Source of the DNA: Stachybotrys elegans
Lineage: Eukaryota > Ascomycota > Sordariomycetes > Hypocreales > Stachybotryaceae
DNA length: 64,000 nt
Assembly (NCBI GenBank): GCA_020746835.1
Contig: JAGPNK010000009.1
Span: forward strand, 1,550,001 to 1,614,000
Direction of reading: 5' to 3'
Below, in pieces: positions 21,672 through 32,636 of the stretch. The stretch's first letter is position 1. Each line of letters begins with the position of its first letter. The notes under the pieces are model-generated. The model searched no databases, was not told where the DNA came from, and saw nothing but the letters and a program-made list of their open reading frames with translations. A program made the position numbers and the translations under genes.

Positions 21672-23263
21672 ATGGCTGAAGTCCCCAAGGTCGAATCCAC
21701 GGCGCGCAGCAACAGCTTCTCGCAACAGTCGCAAACATCCGACGTCTCCCAGACCGCTGCCGAGTATGTTTCGCCCAAATCGCCGCACTGTCGTTGGCTA
21801 ACAAACCAGATTCATTCGCGAACAGGAGATTCTCGAGGCCGACGCGCGCGAGGCCCTCCCCTACGTACGTTCTCGTCAGCTTCCCGCTTCAATGCTTCCG
21901 CTAACATATGCAGAGCATCGATGCCTGCACCAATATACAAGGCCCGTTGCGGCAGAATGTATTTGCATGTCTGACGTGCAATCCCCCTCCCAAGACCCCC
22001 TCCGATAGCTGGACACCCGCCGGCGTCTGCTACGCCTGCTCCGTCCAATGTCACGGCGAACATACTCTTGTCGAAATCTTCCAAAAGCGCAATTTCACCT
22101 GCGACTGCGGCACGAAGCGCATCCCTTCGACGAGCCCGTGCTTGATCCGCCCTGACGATAAGGGTGCCCGTGGCAACACTCACTCTGAGGAGCCCGATGC
22201 AAACAACAAGTACAACCAGAACTTCCGTAACCACTTCTGCGGCTGTGAATGCGACTATGACCCCTTTCAACAGAAGGGGACAATGTTCCAGTGCCTAGGC
22301 CTGGGGACTGCCGAGACGGGTGGCTGCGGCGAGGACTGGTATCACCCTGGTTGTCTCGTCGGCATGGGACCGGCCTGGTTCGAGAAGATGAAGCCCAAAG
22401 CCGAGGACGCGCTCCCCACGATAACCGAAGCCGAAGAGGCTTCCGACAAGAAGGAGGAGCCTGCCGTATCAGAGGCGGATAAACAAGCCAGCACTGCGGA
22501 CGCGGCCAAGAAGGCGGACGAGGCCGTGGTGGACGACGAAGACGAACCGCCTATGCCGCCTGGCTTTCCTGATGAGGACGCCTTTGAGGGGTTCCTCTGC
22601 TACAAGTGTGTCGAGTCCAATCCTTGGATCAAGCAGTATGCAGGGACCTCGGGCTTTCTACCACCCGTGTTTCTTGATCCCCCTGCCGACGAGTCATCCA
22701 AGAAGCGCAAAGCCGAAAACGATGGCGAGCACGACGCTAAACGCGTCAAGACCGAATCTGAGGCAGTCCCCGCGGAGGCTTCCAAGGGTTGCAAACTGCC
22801 CAACCTACCCGCGCCGCCCTCTGGTCGCTTCTCTCTCTTCTTCAAGGAGGACTTTCGCGAGAAGTTTTGCCGCTGCTCCTCCTGCTACCCGAAGCTCGAC
22901 CGCCATCCGCAGCTACTGGAGGAGGAGGAGGTCTATGAGCCGCCAATGTCGGAAGAGGGATCGCAGCACGGGGGCTCGACCCACGGCAGCGGCAGCCTGC
23001 TAGAGCGAGGCGAGAGTGCGCTCCGCAACGTCGACCGCGTCCGCGCCATCGAGGGCGTCATGGCCTACAACCATCTCAAGGAGCAGCTGAAGCCCTTCTT
23101 CCAGCGCTTCGCCGAGAGCGGCCAGGCCGTCGGTGCCGAGGATATCAAGGAGTACTTTGCGAAGCTGCGTGGTGACGAGCAGGGAATGAAGGAGGCAGGC
23201 GAAGCGGCTGCTTCTTCCAAAGACAACGAGCCAGATCAGCGAAAGGAGCAGGGCGGATACTAG
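21672..23263 (+). CDS. UBR7 / Mlo2-type UBR-box and PHD-like zinc-finger protein
   Basis: Exons are 21672-21763, 21810-21864 and 21914-23263, 498 residues. Both introns are short (46 and 49 nt) with CTAAC branch sites. The UBR box at about residues 50-130 has the expected dense Cys/His spacing (VFACLTCNPP, GVCYACSVQCHGEH, FTCDCGTKR). A PHD-like finger follows (FCGCECDYDP, CGEDWYHPGCLVGMG) at about 145-190. An acidic Lys/Glu linker leads to a late Cys pair, FCRCSSCYPKL, and a helical C-terminus. Such proteins are candidate E3 ubiquitin ligases; human UBR7 acts on chromatin (H2B), which is family knowledge. No N-terminal targeting signal. I see nothing broken. Confidence 0.92.
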
Positions 23264-23444
23264 CAGCCGCCTTTCGAGAGGCGGGCTTTGTACAGTAGAA
23301 TGTAATGATAAGCACGTGGATAGGATCGATAGGATGAATCTAGCAGCATGTGCGCTGCGTTTACATCGTCAAGCACTACAAACAACCCAAACTCCCGGAC
23401 TCCTCCCATGCACCCCTGGTATCATACAAACGTAGTCTTGATCA

Positions 23445-24400
23445 TCAGCCTGTCGACCCAGTCGTAGACGCCGCACTCAGAGGTCGGGGCGGCATAGGCT
23501 GGCCCATGGCATCCTCCCGCTGCATGGCAATACCACCCAAGCCGTCGTGCATGAGCACCGGCTGCCCCTCGCTATCCTCTGTCTGGCTATCCGCAAACTG
23601 CTCCTGCGCGGCGCGCTGCTCGAGCTCGCGCAGCCTCCGCTTCTCGGCAGGATCGATGATGTCGTCGTCGTCGCTCCAGTAGGGGTCGTCGTCCTCGAGG
23701 TCGGGCATGGCCATGCGCTTCCAGAAGCGCAGCTCCTGGCGCATGGCCTTGTCGTCGACGCGGCGGTTCCAGCGGGCCTCGTCCTCGTCGTAGCGGCGGC
23801 GGAACTCGCGCAGGCTCTCGTTGGCGCGGCCCGCGTGGGCGTGCATCTCCCAGATCTGCTCGCGCAGGCGGCTGTTCTCGCGCCGCGCCTCGTCGAGCTG
23901 CGCGCGGTACGACCGGTGCCAGGCGCCCACGTCGGCCACGTGCTTGGCCTTGTACTCGTGGAACTGCTTGAGCATCCCGGCGAGGGCGTTGGCGTACTGC
24001 GAGAGGAGGGCGGCGTTGGCGTCGCGGCTGTACTTGGCCTTCTCGAGGGACTCGGTGAGTAGGGAGATGAGGGAGTCGAGGTTCTGCTCCTGAGCTGTGG
24101 GAGCGTTAGCCAGCTGGTCAGTCAGAGGGTAGGGGGGGTGGGCGTGGTACCGTTGATGTCTTCGGCTGCGGAATCAACCAGCTCGTCGTTGTTGAGGCCG
24201 TTCTTCTTGGCCTTGTTGCGCACCTTTCCCAGGCCCGCGATGATGTCCTCGGTGACGCGGCGGTTCTCCGTCAATTGCCTGCTGAGCTCCTCGACCATTC
24301 CGTAAATGTAGTTGAGCTCCGCCTGGTGGCCGGCGGGAGTAGGCAGCGCCATGCCAGCTGCTGCTGCCGCCGCCGCTGCTGCCCCGTTCATTCCATTCAT
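23445..24400 (-). CDS. Coiled-coil protein, uncharacterised
   Basis: Exons on the minus strand are 24400-24151 and 24094-23445, 299 residues; the junction G|CT gives Ala. After MNGMNG the sequence has a nine-residue Ala run (GC-rich triplet tract), then a region rich in Leu, Glu and Arg with heptad spacing from about residue 25 to 215, predicting an extended coiled coil. An acidic block with DDDPYWSDDDDIIDP follows, then a Gln/Glu helix and a Ser/Gly/Pro tail. There is no enzyme motif, signal peptide or membrane segment. It is likely a scaffold or cytoskeletal component, but that is only inference. It converges on the UBR7-like gene with a 181-bp gap. Confidence 0.8.
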
Positions 24401-25488
24401 TGCCGTCGTGGGAAGCTTCGTGGTTCGGTCTGGCGGTGATGAATGGCTGTGTTTGGAGTGGGAGAACAGATAAGATTGTTTCGTGGCGTTGGGTCCAACC
24501 TACCCTAGACCATGCATCCAAACGCTGTGAGTACAAGGACCATATTCGATACCGCCTCCAGCCTCGGTTGATAAATGTACTATGTTGTCAAAAATATGCA
24601 ATCAATTCATATGAATGTGTTTCTTTTCGAGATTCTGTTATCGGTATTGGGCATCAACTCCCAAGTCCAACAGAACCTTGTCTACAATCTCGTCGCATCG
24701 AACATGCCCAGCTTGAACACGTCTGCAGCAAGTTCCCCAAGCATACCGATACGACCACGGAAGAAAAGACGCAAGGATCGATATGGAAGGCCTTCACGAA
24801 CAACCATGAGTTTACGCTCTGATCATGTCCTTGTTGCGAATAGGAAAACACTTGCCGAGTGGACCGCGCTCATGGGATGCATGCTCGTATGAACTTCCCA
24901 TCTTATCTCCCCTTAATCCTGAATGCTGCTCACAATTTTTTGGTATCGTACTGCCGCTGCAGTAGTGGCGGCGATGGAATACTAAAAAGACGCGAACTAA
25001 GAGGAACCAGGAAAGCCTCAGCAAGTAACACATACATTTATAAACAAGCTATGTACGTAGTATGCTTAGCAGCAGATCCAAGATCACCTACACCTTCAGA
25101 CAGAGATTTATCTCTCGAGAAATTGATCCATAAACACCCATTATGAAGAGATATCATACTGGCCAGGTGCCAATATATTAACATAGAGTCGCGAGGCTTG
25201 AGACTTCCACTGACCAGTCTCAGCCCTAGCTGTAGAAGATGATCAGGTCTGGACTCCTGCTGGAGAATAGAAGCTTGTGCCCTTTTGACACTCAAAGAAA
25301 TGTAAGCCAAAACCTCTCGCTTCGCTTAATAATCGGCTCGCATACTCTTGCCGGGCTCGGAAGCCTCGGTCGCCTTTCCGCGCCGCATGTAAGCCGCCCC
25401 TGAGCTTGGTTCCTTTCCTGCTTTCACCCCGAGGAATAGTTTTCGACTGATCACCACTGCTCAAGAAGACCATCACTCTTTGACCATA
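24401..25488. other. Intergenic
   Basis: No gene seen in 1.09 kb. Short open frames on both strands have no recognisable composition. It is the boundary between the housekeeping block and the accessory block. Confidence 0.5.
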
Positions 25489-25986
25489 ATGGAGAATACA
25501 GCTGAACCTATTCCGATTCTTCTCTTTGGAAAGTCGCTGGAAGTGGGCTCAACTGTCACGGCTACCATGAAGCCAGAAGTGGAAGGTTCGTCATCGATAC
25601 TCTGCTTAAGCTATATTCTCACCTATGTAGTCATCCATTTTATGAACTCCACCGAGTACGTCGAAGTCAACCTCAGGTCGTTGCTCGAGGGCAAGGGACC
25701 GAAGGAGCCCAGCACAACGTCTCTGGGAACCCACAACTATGCGAAGCCGCCTCGCGCAGTCGTCTTTGGGCGTGGAGCCACACCAGAATTTGTCCAGGAA
25801 ATGTACGGCATGCTTCACGGAGTAGGTGTTGGCAATGTGGCGTGGTTGGCTGGCGATCCGTCTGTGGTGCCGTCGAAAGACGGTCCGCCTCCAGGATATG
25901 CAGAGAAGGCGGCCAATACTGTCAAGAAGCTGCTGCTGAACTGGGTAGATGCTGGTGCCAAGGATGAAGGCATTATCTATTACTAG
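25489..25986 (+). CDS. Small conserved-looking hypothetical protein
   Basis: Exons are 25489-25585 and 25631-25986, 150 residues. Splicing at G|TC restores KPEVEVIHFMNS and avoids a hydrophobic stretch encoded by the intron. The order is a strand-helix start (PIPILLFG), an IHFMNS strand, then AVVFGRGATPEFVQEMYG and VAWLAGDP, which has the rhythm of a small alpha/beta fold. The segment VVFGRG with Gly-rich turns could be a nucleotide-binding-like loop, but I would not name a ligand. No targeting signal. Function unknown. Confidence 0.75.
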   Translation: MENTAEPIPILLFGKSLEVGSTVTATMKPEVEGSSSILCLSYILTYVVIHFMNSTEYVEVNLRSLLEGKGPKEPSTTSLGTHNYAKPPRAVVFGRGATPEFVQEMYGMLHGVGVGNVAWLAGDPSVVPSKDGPPPGYAEKAANTVKKLLLNWVDAGAKDEGIIYY

Positions 25987-27019
25987 AAGGGATAGGGCCA
26001 ATCAATCACAGGATTGTTAAATATATCCATAGGTTGCTTGTATCCATGAATGCAAAGATCGGGGATTTACTACAGAACTGCCGTGTTGAAGTGTAGTCAA
26101 GACGTCTAAAGGGGGCGAGATATGACGCCATGGCCAAGACCTTTCTTCAAGGCTGAATCGTCAAATGGGAATCCTACAGGAGAAAACGTCTAAGAGATTG
26201 GTAAACTCATCCACTGCATGGGCTAAGCGACATAGAAAGTAGACCGACGGGATTAATGGATTCATCCCAGGGCTTCAGAAGCCACCAATCACAATATTCT
26301 CGGGAGCAGCTGCATGATCAACGCCCAATCACATCTTCATCATCAAGGAACCGTACCGAAGCGATGTGGATGACGCTTGGGGCTATTGGGATCTTCTAAC
26401 CGCTTACATACCATGACTCCAAGCGGAGGAAAAGAACCGGCATAAGAGCCTGACCCTACAAAAGTACCAGATGCCGGGGCAGCACTCCGATCTTTAAAAC
26501 CCGGCTGGTATCCTACTAAAAGCTCAAATACTCTCCCATTGCCCAATTTTTGTTGTCCCAAGGACGTGACAAGCCAGCCTCTGGAAGTGTGTAGGGATGA
26601 CGTGCGTGTGCTTTCCCATATTGGCCAGGAGGATCTCCGATCTGGAGGCCACAAATGGATGTTATTATAGCCTGTAAACCTGGGGATTTATTTGATCTCG
26701 GCACAACCGCAGTCATGATGCCACTATGCTGTATTAACCGTTTATTTACCCGGGCCAGCCATGTCTCTTCGATGCATTCACGCATCGAAAAGGAAAGCTC
26801 GTCGTTGCTCACGCTGGCTAATATGGAATCTAGAAGGCGGGGTACATCCACGCTACATGTGATCAAGCAATTATCCCGATGTCGTGTTCGTCAATCCCAT
26901 CACCCGGGTATCGGCACGGTGGAGGGTCACACTGCCCCAATGCGTATATAAGCCTCTGGGTTTAAGCATATGCCCATCGATATGGAACACACATATGTAC
27001 AGTTAATAAACTGAACACA
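25987..27019. other. Intergenic, promoter of the GH93-like gene
   Basis: No gene seen. A minus-strand open frame at about 26520-26866 has no supporting features. A TATA box lies at 26945-26950. Confidence 0.5.
26945..26950 (+). promoter_or_regulatory. TATA box
   Basis: TATATAAG context, 70-75 bp upstream of the GH93-like ATG at 27020 on the same strand; a position compatible with a fungal core promoter. Confidence 0.6.
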
Positions 27020-28381
27020 ATGAAGCTTATTACATGGTTAGCTGCCTCGGCATTTGCCGGTCTCGGTGCTGCACAGGGAGAGCCGGAGAAGTACTTTGCC
27101 AATCGTCCCATCTTCTTTCCACCAAACGGCTCTACTGTCTCTTACCCGAGAGCAACAGAGTTGGAGGATGGGACCATTCTTGCAACAATTAGCTGGAGGG
27201 GGGCTCCTGTGTCGAAGCCCTACTTTCCGATCTACGAGAGCAAGGATGGGGGATGGTCTTGGAAACACATTAGCAACTTGACCGACAAGGCATGTTGACC
27301 ACCGCGACGTGCTTGATCTTATTGCTAATATGTATAGGTCAACTGCCTCGGAATGAATGCTCAACCTGCTCTCTATGAGCTACCTTGTTAGTATCTTTCG
27401 CCATGCGGATCTTCAGGGGCTGAACTGCTGACCATATGCACCAGACGACATTGGCGAGTTTCCAAAAGGAACTGTTCTTGCTAGTGGTAATAGCTGGGGA
27501 AACACATCAACCAACATTGATCTCTATGCTAGCTATGACAAAGGCCATTCATGGAGCTTTGTGAGCAAGATTGCCACTGGCGGCAGGCCCAACACCACCA
27601 ACGGGGCAGACCCGGTCTGGGAACCTTTCATCTTGTACGTTCACTCCATTGTACTGGAGATAGAAACCGTTCTGACGGATAATAGGGCTTACGATGGGAC
27701 ATTGGGAATGTTCTACTCGGACCAGCGGGACCCTGCGCATGGCCAGAAGCTGGCACACCAAGAATCAACTGACTTGAAGGAATGGGGCCCTGTTGTCAAC
27801 GATGTTGCTTATCTCAACTACACACTGCGACCAGGGATGACTGTAATTGACTACATTCCTCCCATCGACAAGTGGTCAGTGGTACATGGACCCTTTCTTT
27901 GGCACCGACTGACCGTAGCAGGATCTTCGTGTACGAGTTCCCACCATTCGCCGGTGGCTTCAACTACTTCAAAAACGAGTACCCCGTATACTACAGACTT
28001 GCCAACACTCCATATGACTTTCGCTTTGCTGACGGACACCCTCTTATTGCCAACGAGACTTCTCCCAACGGCTCTCCGTTTGTGGTATGGAGTCCGTCTG
28101 GGGGAGCCAACGGCACGCTCATCGTGTCAGATGCTGACGCACGGGAACTCTTTACAAACCAAAACGTGGGTCGAGTTGACCGCTGGGTGAAACGAAAGCA
28201 ACCTGGGCGGCCAGCCTACAGTCGCGCTCTGCATGTTACAAAGAGCGATCCTGATCGTCTGCTGGTCTTCAGTGGTTCTACCTTCGACTCTGATCCCGAG
28301 GGTGTCATTATCCCGTTCAGCGTCACGGCCCTCAGCATTGAGAAGCTTCTGGCAGATGGGTATACGGATGATTCTTTGTAA
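27020..28381 (+). CDS. Secreted GH93-like glycosidase (exo-arabinanase type, BNR/sialidase fold)
   Basis: Five exons: 27020-27289, 27338-27386, 27445-27634, 27686-27874 and 27922-28381, giving 385 residues. MKLITWLAASAFAGLGAAQ is a clear signal peptide. The mature part has Asp-box-like turns (YESKDGGWSWKHIS, YASYDKGHSWSFVS), the strand SYPRATELEDGTILAT, and the run NAQPALYELP...FPKGTVLASG. These match GH93 exo-1,5-alpha-L-arabinanases as I remember them. It should act outside the cell on plant arabinan side chains; the exact substrate is inference. Intron 1 starts with GC (AAG|GCATGT) instead of GT. No GT donor restores the frame, and the GC-AG splice gives TDK|VNCLGMNAQP. Many N-x-S/T sites suggest glycosylation. 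Confidence 0.87.
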
Positions 28382-29185
28382 TAGCAGACCAAAGGGCCTG
28401 CCATCCTTCAACCAGGAATCTGGCTGTACCTAATGAGCAGTGCTACAGAATAGAAAAAAAAAGATGGTGCTGAATATGCCCTCGTCTGAAGATTTAACCC
28501 TGAAGATAAAACTGAGCATTTGTGACGTTAGTGCTCATGCTCTCAAATCCGTCAAATATGTACAAGCCTCCAAGGGGCCCGATTGCGAATAAGCACAGCT
28601 GTTTCATGTTCCTATGATGTTGGATACTGTGGTAGATTTCCAAAGCCTTCGGAGCTTCCTCATCAACCTTTTACGTTGAAAATTCACGAGATAAACTCAC
28701 TAGCGGCACACTCCTGACTCTAGCAATATCTTCGTTCATTAGAAAAAGGTTTCAAGTTCGTCCAACTATCAGTTCAGCTCACATGTGGCTAGGTCGTTGG
28801 AAGCATAAAGACTCGAGATAAAATGCGCCAAACGCGGAGATACCGACATCAAACGCCCCCTCCCCCCTCCAGACCACGTCTCAGCTGCCGAAGGTATCAT
28901 GCTGAACACTTGAAGAGAGTGGCCCTCGGGCAGGCCTACGAGGCTAGAGTCAAGCGAGGTGAAGCTAACAAGCGGTCAAGGGTTGTGGACAAATAAGAGT
29001 AACGCAACGCCTTGCTGCCAAAGGCGGCACCTTTCCCCTCTTTCCCCATCTGTACCCTGACACCGTTTACGTATGAAGCCTCCGTTAGCTATCTGAAATC
29101 TCGACTTGAGCCGCTTAAATATCTTCTCAAGCCTATCGTGGAGTTATTTCCCAAGTTGGACTCGGGTCATATCGCAAGAGGGAAA
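28382..29185. other. Intergenic
   Basis: No gene seen. The 29012-29185 part is open in frame with the next gene but has no ATG there, so it is taken as leader. Confidence 0.5.
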
Positions 29186-30729
29186 ATGACACCCAAATCA
29201 CGGTATGTCGAGACTGATAGGGACGACTTAGTCTGGGAAAGACTCGACAAAACAACTGAGGAGTGGTGTGCATCTCTTGGATCTCGAGATGTATACCGTG
29301 CCGTTGGGGACTTTATACTACAGCACAAAAAGGGACAGCCAGAGATGATGCACCTAGCAATGAAGGGGGGATACAACATTGCCTTCCGGATGGCATACAA
29401 AGATGGTTCGTCCGCTGTTCTGAGGGTTCCCATCAAAGGTGACTGAACAACGAGGCGACTCTGTTACCCCTAGCACTGACCAAATCAGGCCTCGTTCCAT
29501 TTCCCGAAGAAAAGATTCGTTATGAAGTAGCCACAATGCGCTATATCAGCACGCATACGACGATCCCAGTTCCGCATATTTATCACCATGGGTCTGCTGC
29601 CGAGAATCCCACGGGGCTAGGTCCGTTTATTATTATGGACTACATTGACCATCGCCAAAATATGTCCCGGGAGCTCCTTGACCCAACACGACCACACGAT
29701 GAACGTCCAATGCTAGACCCAGGTATTGCGGAAGATAAACTTATGTATCTGTACTCACAAATGGCCAGTATCCTATTACAGCTGGATTCTCTGAAATTCT
29801 CCAAGATTGGGTCGCTCATGGAGATACCCAGCGTGGAGGGGAACGAGTCAACTACATCCATTGCTGGACGTCCCCTCACAGCCAATATGGTCGACCTTGT
29901 CGTCCACACAAGCGCACCTCCAAGCATTCTTCCGTCTTCAACCTACGATTCCACGCACGATTGGCTCAGCTCAATGGCTGACATGCACACCGCCCAACTA
30001 GCCCTACAGCACAACGATGCCGTCGAAGACGAAGGCGACGCTCGTGATAAGTATGTCGCTCGCCAGCTCTTCAGAAACCTGGCCTGCGAGCGTCGCCTGT
30101 CAGGCCAAGATGATCTGAAAACCGGATTCAGACTCTTCTCGGAAGACTTTAGGCCAGCAAACGTGCTTCTGGGCGAGAACTTGCAGGTTGTTGGTGTAAT
30201 TGATTGGGAGTTTGCCTACGCCGCCCCATCGCAATTCAGCTCTGACGCGCCTTGGTGGTTGCTCCTGAGAGAACCAGAAAACTGGCCCGATGGGTTCCGA
30301 TCATGGATGGAGATATACGAGCGTCGCCTGAAGACCTTCCTCAGAGCAATGGAAAGTGAGGAGCGGAAGCTGGCTGCCACTGACCTGGTCAACGGGGTTA
30401 GTAACCTATCGCTAGCCGATGGGACAAAGCGGCTGGCTCCTCTCTCCCAAAGGATGCGTGAGAGCTGGGAGAATAAATCATGGATGTTGAACTATGCCGC
30501 TAGAAAGAGTTGGGCCTTTGATTGGTTCTGGTGGAAGTATCTGGACCAGAAATACTATGGGCCGAATGATGATGAGGACCACCAGATCAGACTTGACCTG
30601 CTCACGGAGCCACAGATGAATCTAATGGATAGATTCGTTGCGAGAAAGATGAGAGAAAGTGAGGATCAGAAGGTGGTAAAGTTCTGTGATGAGGAAGCGG
30701 CGAGCTTGGTCAAGGAAGTTCTCATCTAA
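29186..30729 (+). CDS. Aminoglycoside-phosphotransferase-fold (APH) protein kinase-like enzyme
   Basis: Exons are 29186-29438 and 29489-30729, joined at G|GC, giving 497 residues. The N-lobe has GGYNIAFRMAYKDGSSAVLR, a strand-loop-strand with the probable ATP Lys region, then TTIPVPHIYHHG and FIIMDYI hinge-like segments. The catalytic loop reads FSEDFRPANVLL near residue 300, where APH enzymes usually have H-x-D-x4-N. The metal-binding motif is VIDWEFAY near 321. The first His of the loop is absent, as in many fungal APH-like paralogues; Asp and Asn are kept. Such proteins are abundant in filamentous fungi and rarely have known substrates, so a resistance role should not be assumed. Confidence 0.85.
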
Positions 30730-31328
30730 GGAACAAGAGGTACGTGATTATCATTTGATATACAATTGGATGGATTAGATTAGTTTAGTCGAGATAGGTT
30801 GCGTTTATATTGACCCATAGTTCTCAGAACGGTTCGTAGGCTCTTGACGAGCGTTTGAAGTGCCGATGATAGTTTTCTCACCCCGATCCGGCACACAAGG
30901 CTTACTGAATAAGGCGAGCTAGCTGCCGTGACGGGAGTCGGGTGGTTATGACCACAAAAGCTCATATTGTAACGTGATCCCAGGCATGTGGCTTTTAGGA
31001 GGCGAGCCACCTCTCTCGATTGTCATGGTTGCAACCTGATAATAAATCATCAATCACCCAAGAGAGAAAATGTCATCCTTGGCACCATAAGCAGACACAC
31101 TGGTAGACACTCACAGCCCCTCGCTGAAGATGCTTGGCATGCACTGAGTCTACTCGACCTCGGGGGTAAGAAACTAACTCCGGGTTTCCGTTTCTTTCTG
31201 TTCTGCATTTAACTGTTGCTTCCGCTTTCGAATCCTACTTCCCCGCCCTCGAATCCCCCCACGCATACTCCTTCAGCCCAGTATCTACTTCCAAATTTCA
31301 ACCCCACCAACTATCCGGTATTATCACA
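30730..31328. other. Intergenic
   Basis: No gene seen. A C-rich stretch at 31240-31275 precedes the dehydrogenase ATG. Confidence 0.45.
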
Positions 31329-32400
31329 ATGGCCAACCCGCTCCTTAGCAATCATCATGGCAAGAGCGGCAAGTACACTCAGGCCTTCTTGGAGCAGAAT
31401 GGGCCTGGGGACGCTCGACCTACAGCTTTCGACATTCTCAAGGACAACGACCGGATCGGTACCATGAAGGACAAGGTAAGCATTCCTGCTGCTGAAAACC
31501 AGAGCTAGAACTGAACTTAGCCAGGTCTTTCTTCTCACTGGGTCCTCTGGAGGAATTGGTATTGAAACAGCCCGCGCGCTCGCTGAAACAGGCGGTAAAG
31601 TGTATCTGGGCGTTCGTGACTTGGAGAAGGGCAAGCAGGCTCTGAAAGGGATCCTCGAACCTGGTCGTGTGGAACTCCTGGAGCTGGACCTTGGATCAAT
31701 GGAAAGTGTCCGCAACGCGGCAAAGACCTTTCTATCCAAGTCGACTCAGCTCAATGTCTTGATCAACAATGCGGCGACCATGGCATGCCCGGAGGCGAAG
31801 ACAGTGGACGGTTTCGAGTCGCAGCTTGCTATCAACTATCTCGGCCACTTTCTTCTCTACAAGCTACTTGAGCAGACACTCTTGTCTAGTTCGACTTCAG
31901 AGTTCCAATCCCGCGTCGTCAACGTCTCCTCCGCTGGCCATCACATGAGCTCCGTCGTCCTGGACAACATCAACCTTGATGGCGCGTATGAGCCGTGGAA
32001 GGCATACGGCAATGCTAAGACAGCCTGCATTTGGATGACGAACGAGATCGAGCGCCGGTACAGTGACAGGGGTCTGCATGGTCTCTCGTTGATGCCTGGC
32101 GGTGTTGCCACAGGCCTGCAGCGCCACGTCGACCCGGAAATGTTGAAGCAGTGGGCTTCGAGCGAGACTGCGAGAAAGTATGGCAAGAGCCCGGCTCAGG
32201 GTGCTGCCACTACCATGACGGCTGCATTTGGAAAGGAATGGGAAGGCAAGGGTGGTGTCTATCTGGAGGACTGCCAGGAAGCCGGCCCGCTTCCCGAGGG
32301 TGGTACACTGGCGGTTGGTGTAGCACCACACGCCTTCGACATTGAGGGCGGGAAGAAGCTGTGGGATTTGGCTCTCAATATGTTGAGCCTGACAGAGTAG
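31329..32400 (+). CDS. Short-chain dehydrogenase/reductase (SDR)
   Basis: Exons are 31329-31475 and 31525-32400, 340 residues; the 49-nt intron joins DK|VFLLTG. The Rossmann nucleotide site is TGSSGGIGIE near residues 54-63. The NNA motif is LINNAAT near 105. The active-site Ser is in VNVSSAGHH and Tyr/Lys in AYGNAKTA, the standard YxxxK pair. The C-terminal GGVYLEDCQEAGP is typical of the retinol-dehydrogenase/WWOX-like SDRs of fungi. It should be a cytosolic NADP(H)-dependent oxidoreductase of unknown substrate. An N-terminal extension of about 45 residues precedes the fold. It lies beside the GH93 and APH genes but without cluster logic. Confidence 0.92.
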
Positions 32401-32636
32401 GGCTCAGGAGACACATCTATTGGAAGGCTTTGAGATGGATCAGTTCAGGATACGTCTGCCTCTCCTCTTTTGCACGGACTACTTCATAGATCTCCACCAA
32501 ATCCCGGCCGCGCAAGTACTCAGATCCGGGCACCTCTGTCACACATGCAGAGTGTCATAGCTCCTAGACCGATATCATTGTTCTTGATGCATACTTGCAA
32601 TATTACATTGTTTGTAGCCGTTTGTGTATTTACAGA

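Noticed and set aside
26343..26866. Minus-strand open frames between the small hypothetical gene and the GH93-like gene
   Set aside because: Two frames overlap each other and neither has a fold, signal peptide or splice logic.
29186..30729. Antibiotic resistance role for the APH-fold protein
   Set aside because: Fungal genomes hold many such paralogues with unknown substrates and the catalytic loop lacks the usual His; resistance cannot be concluded.
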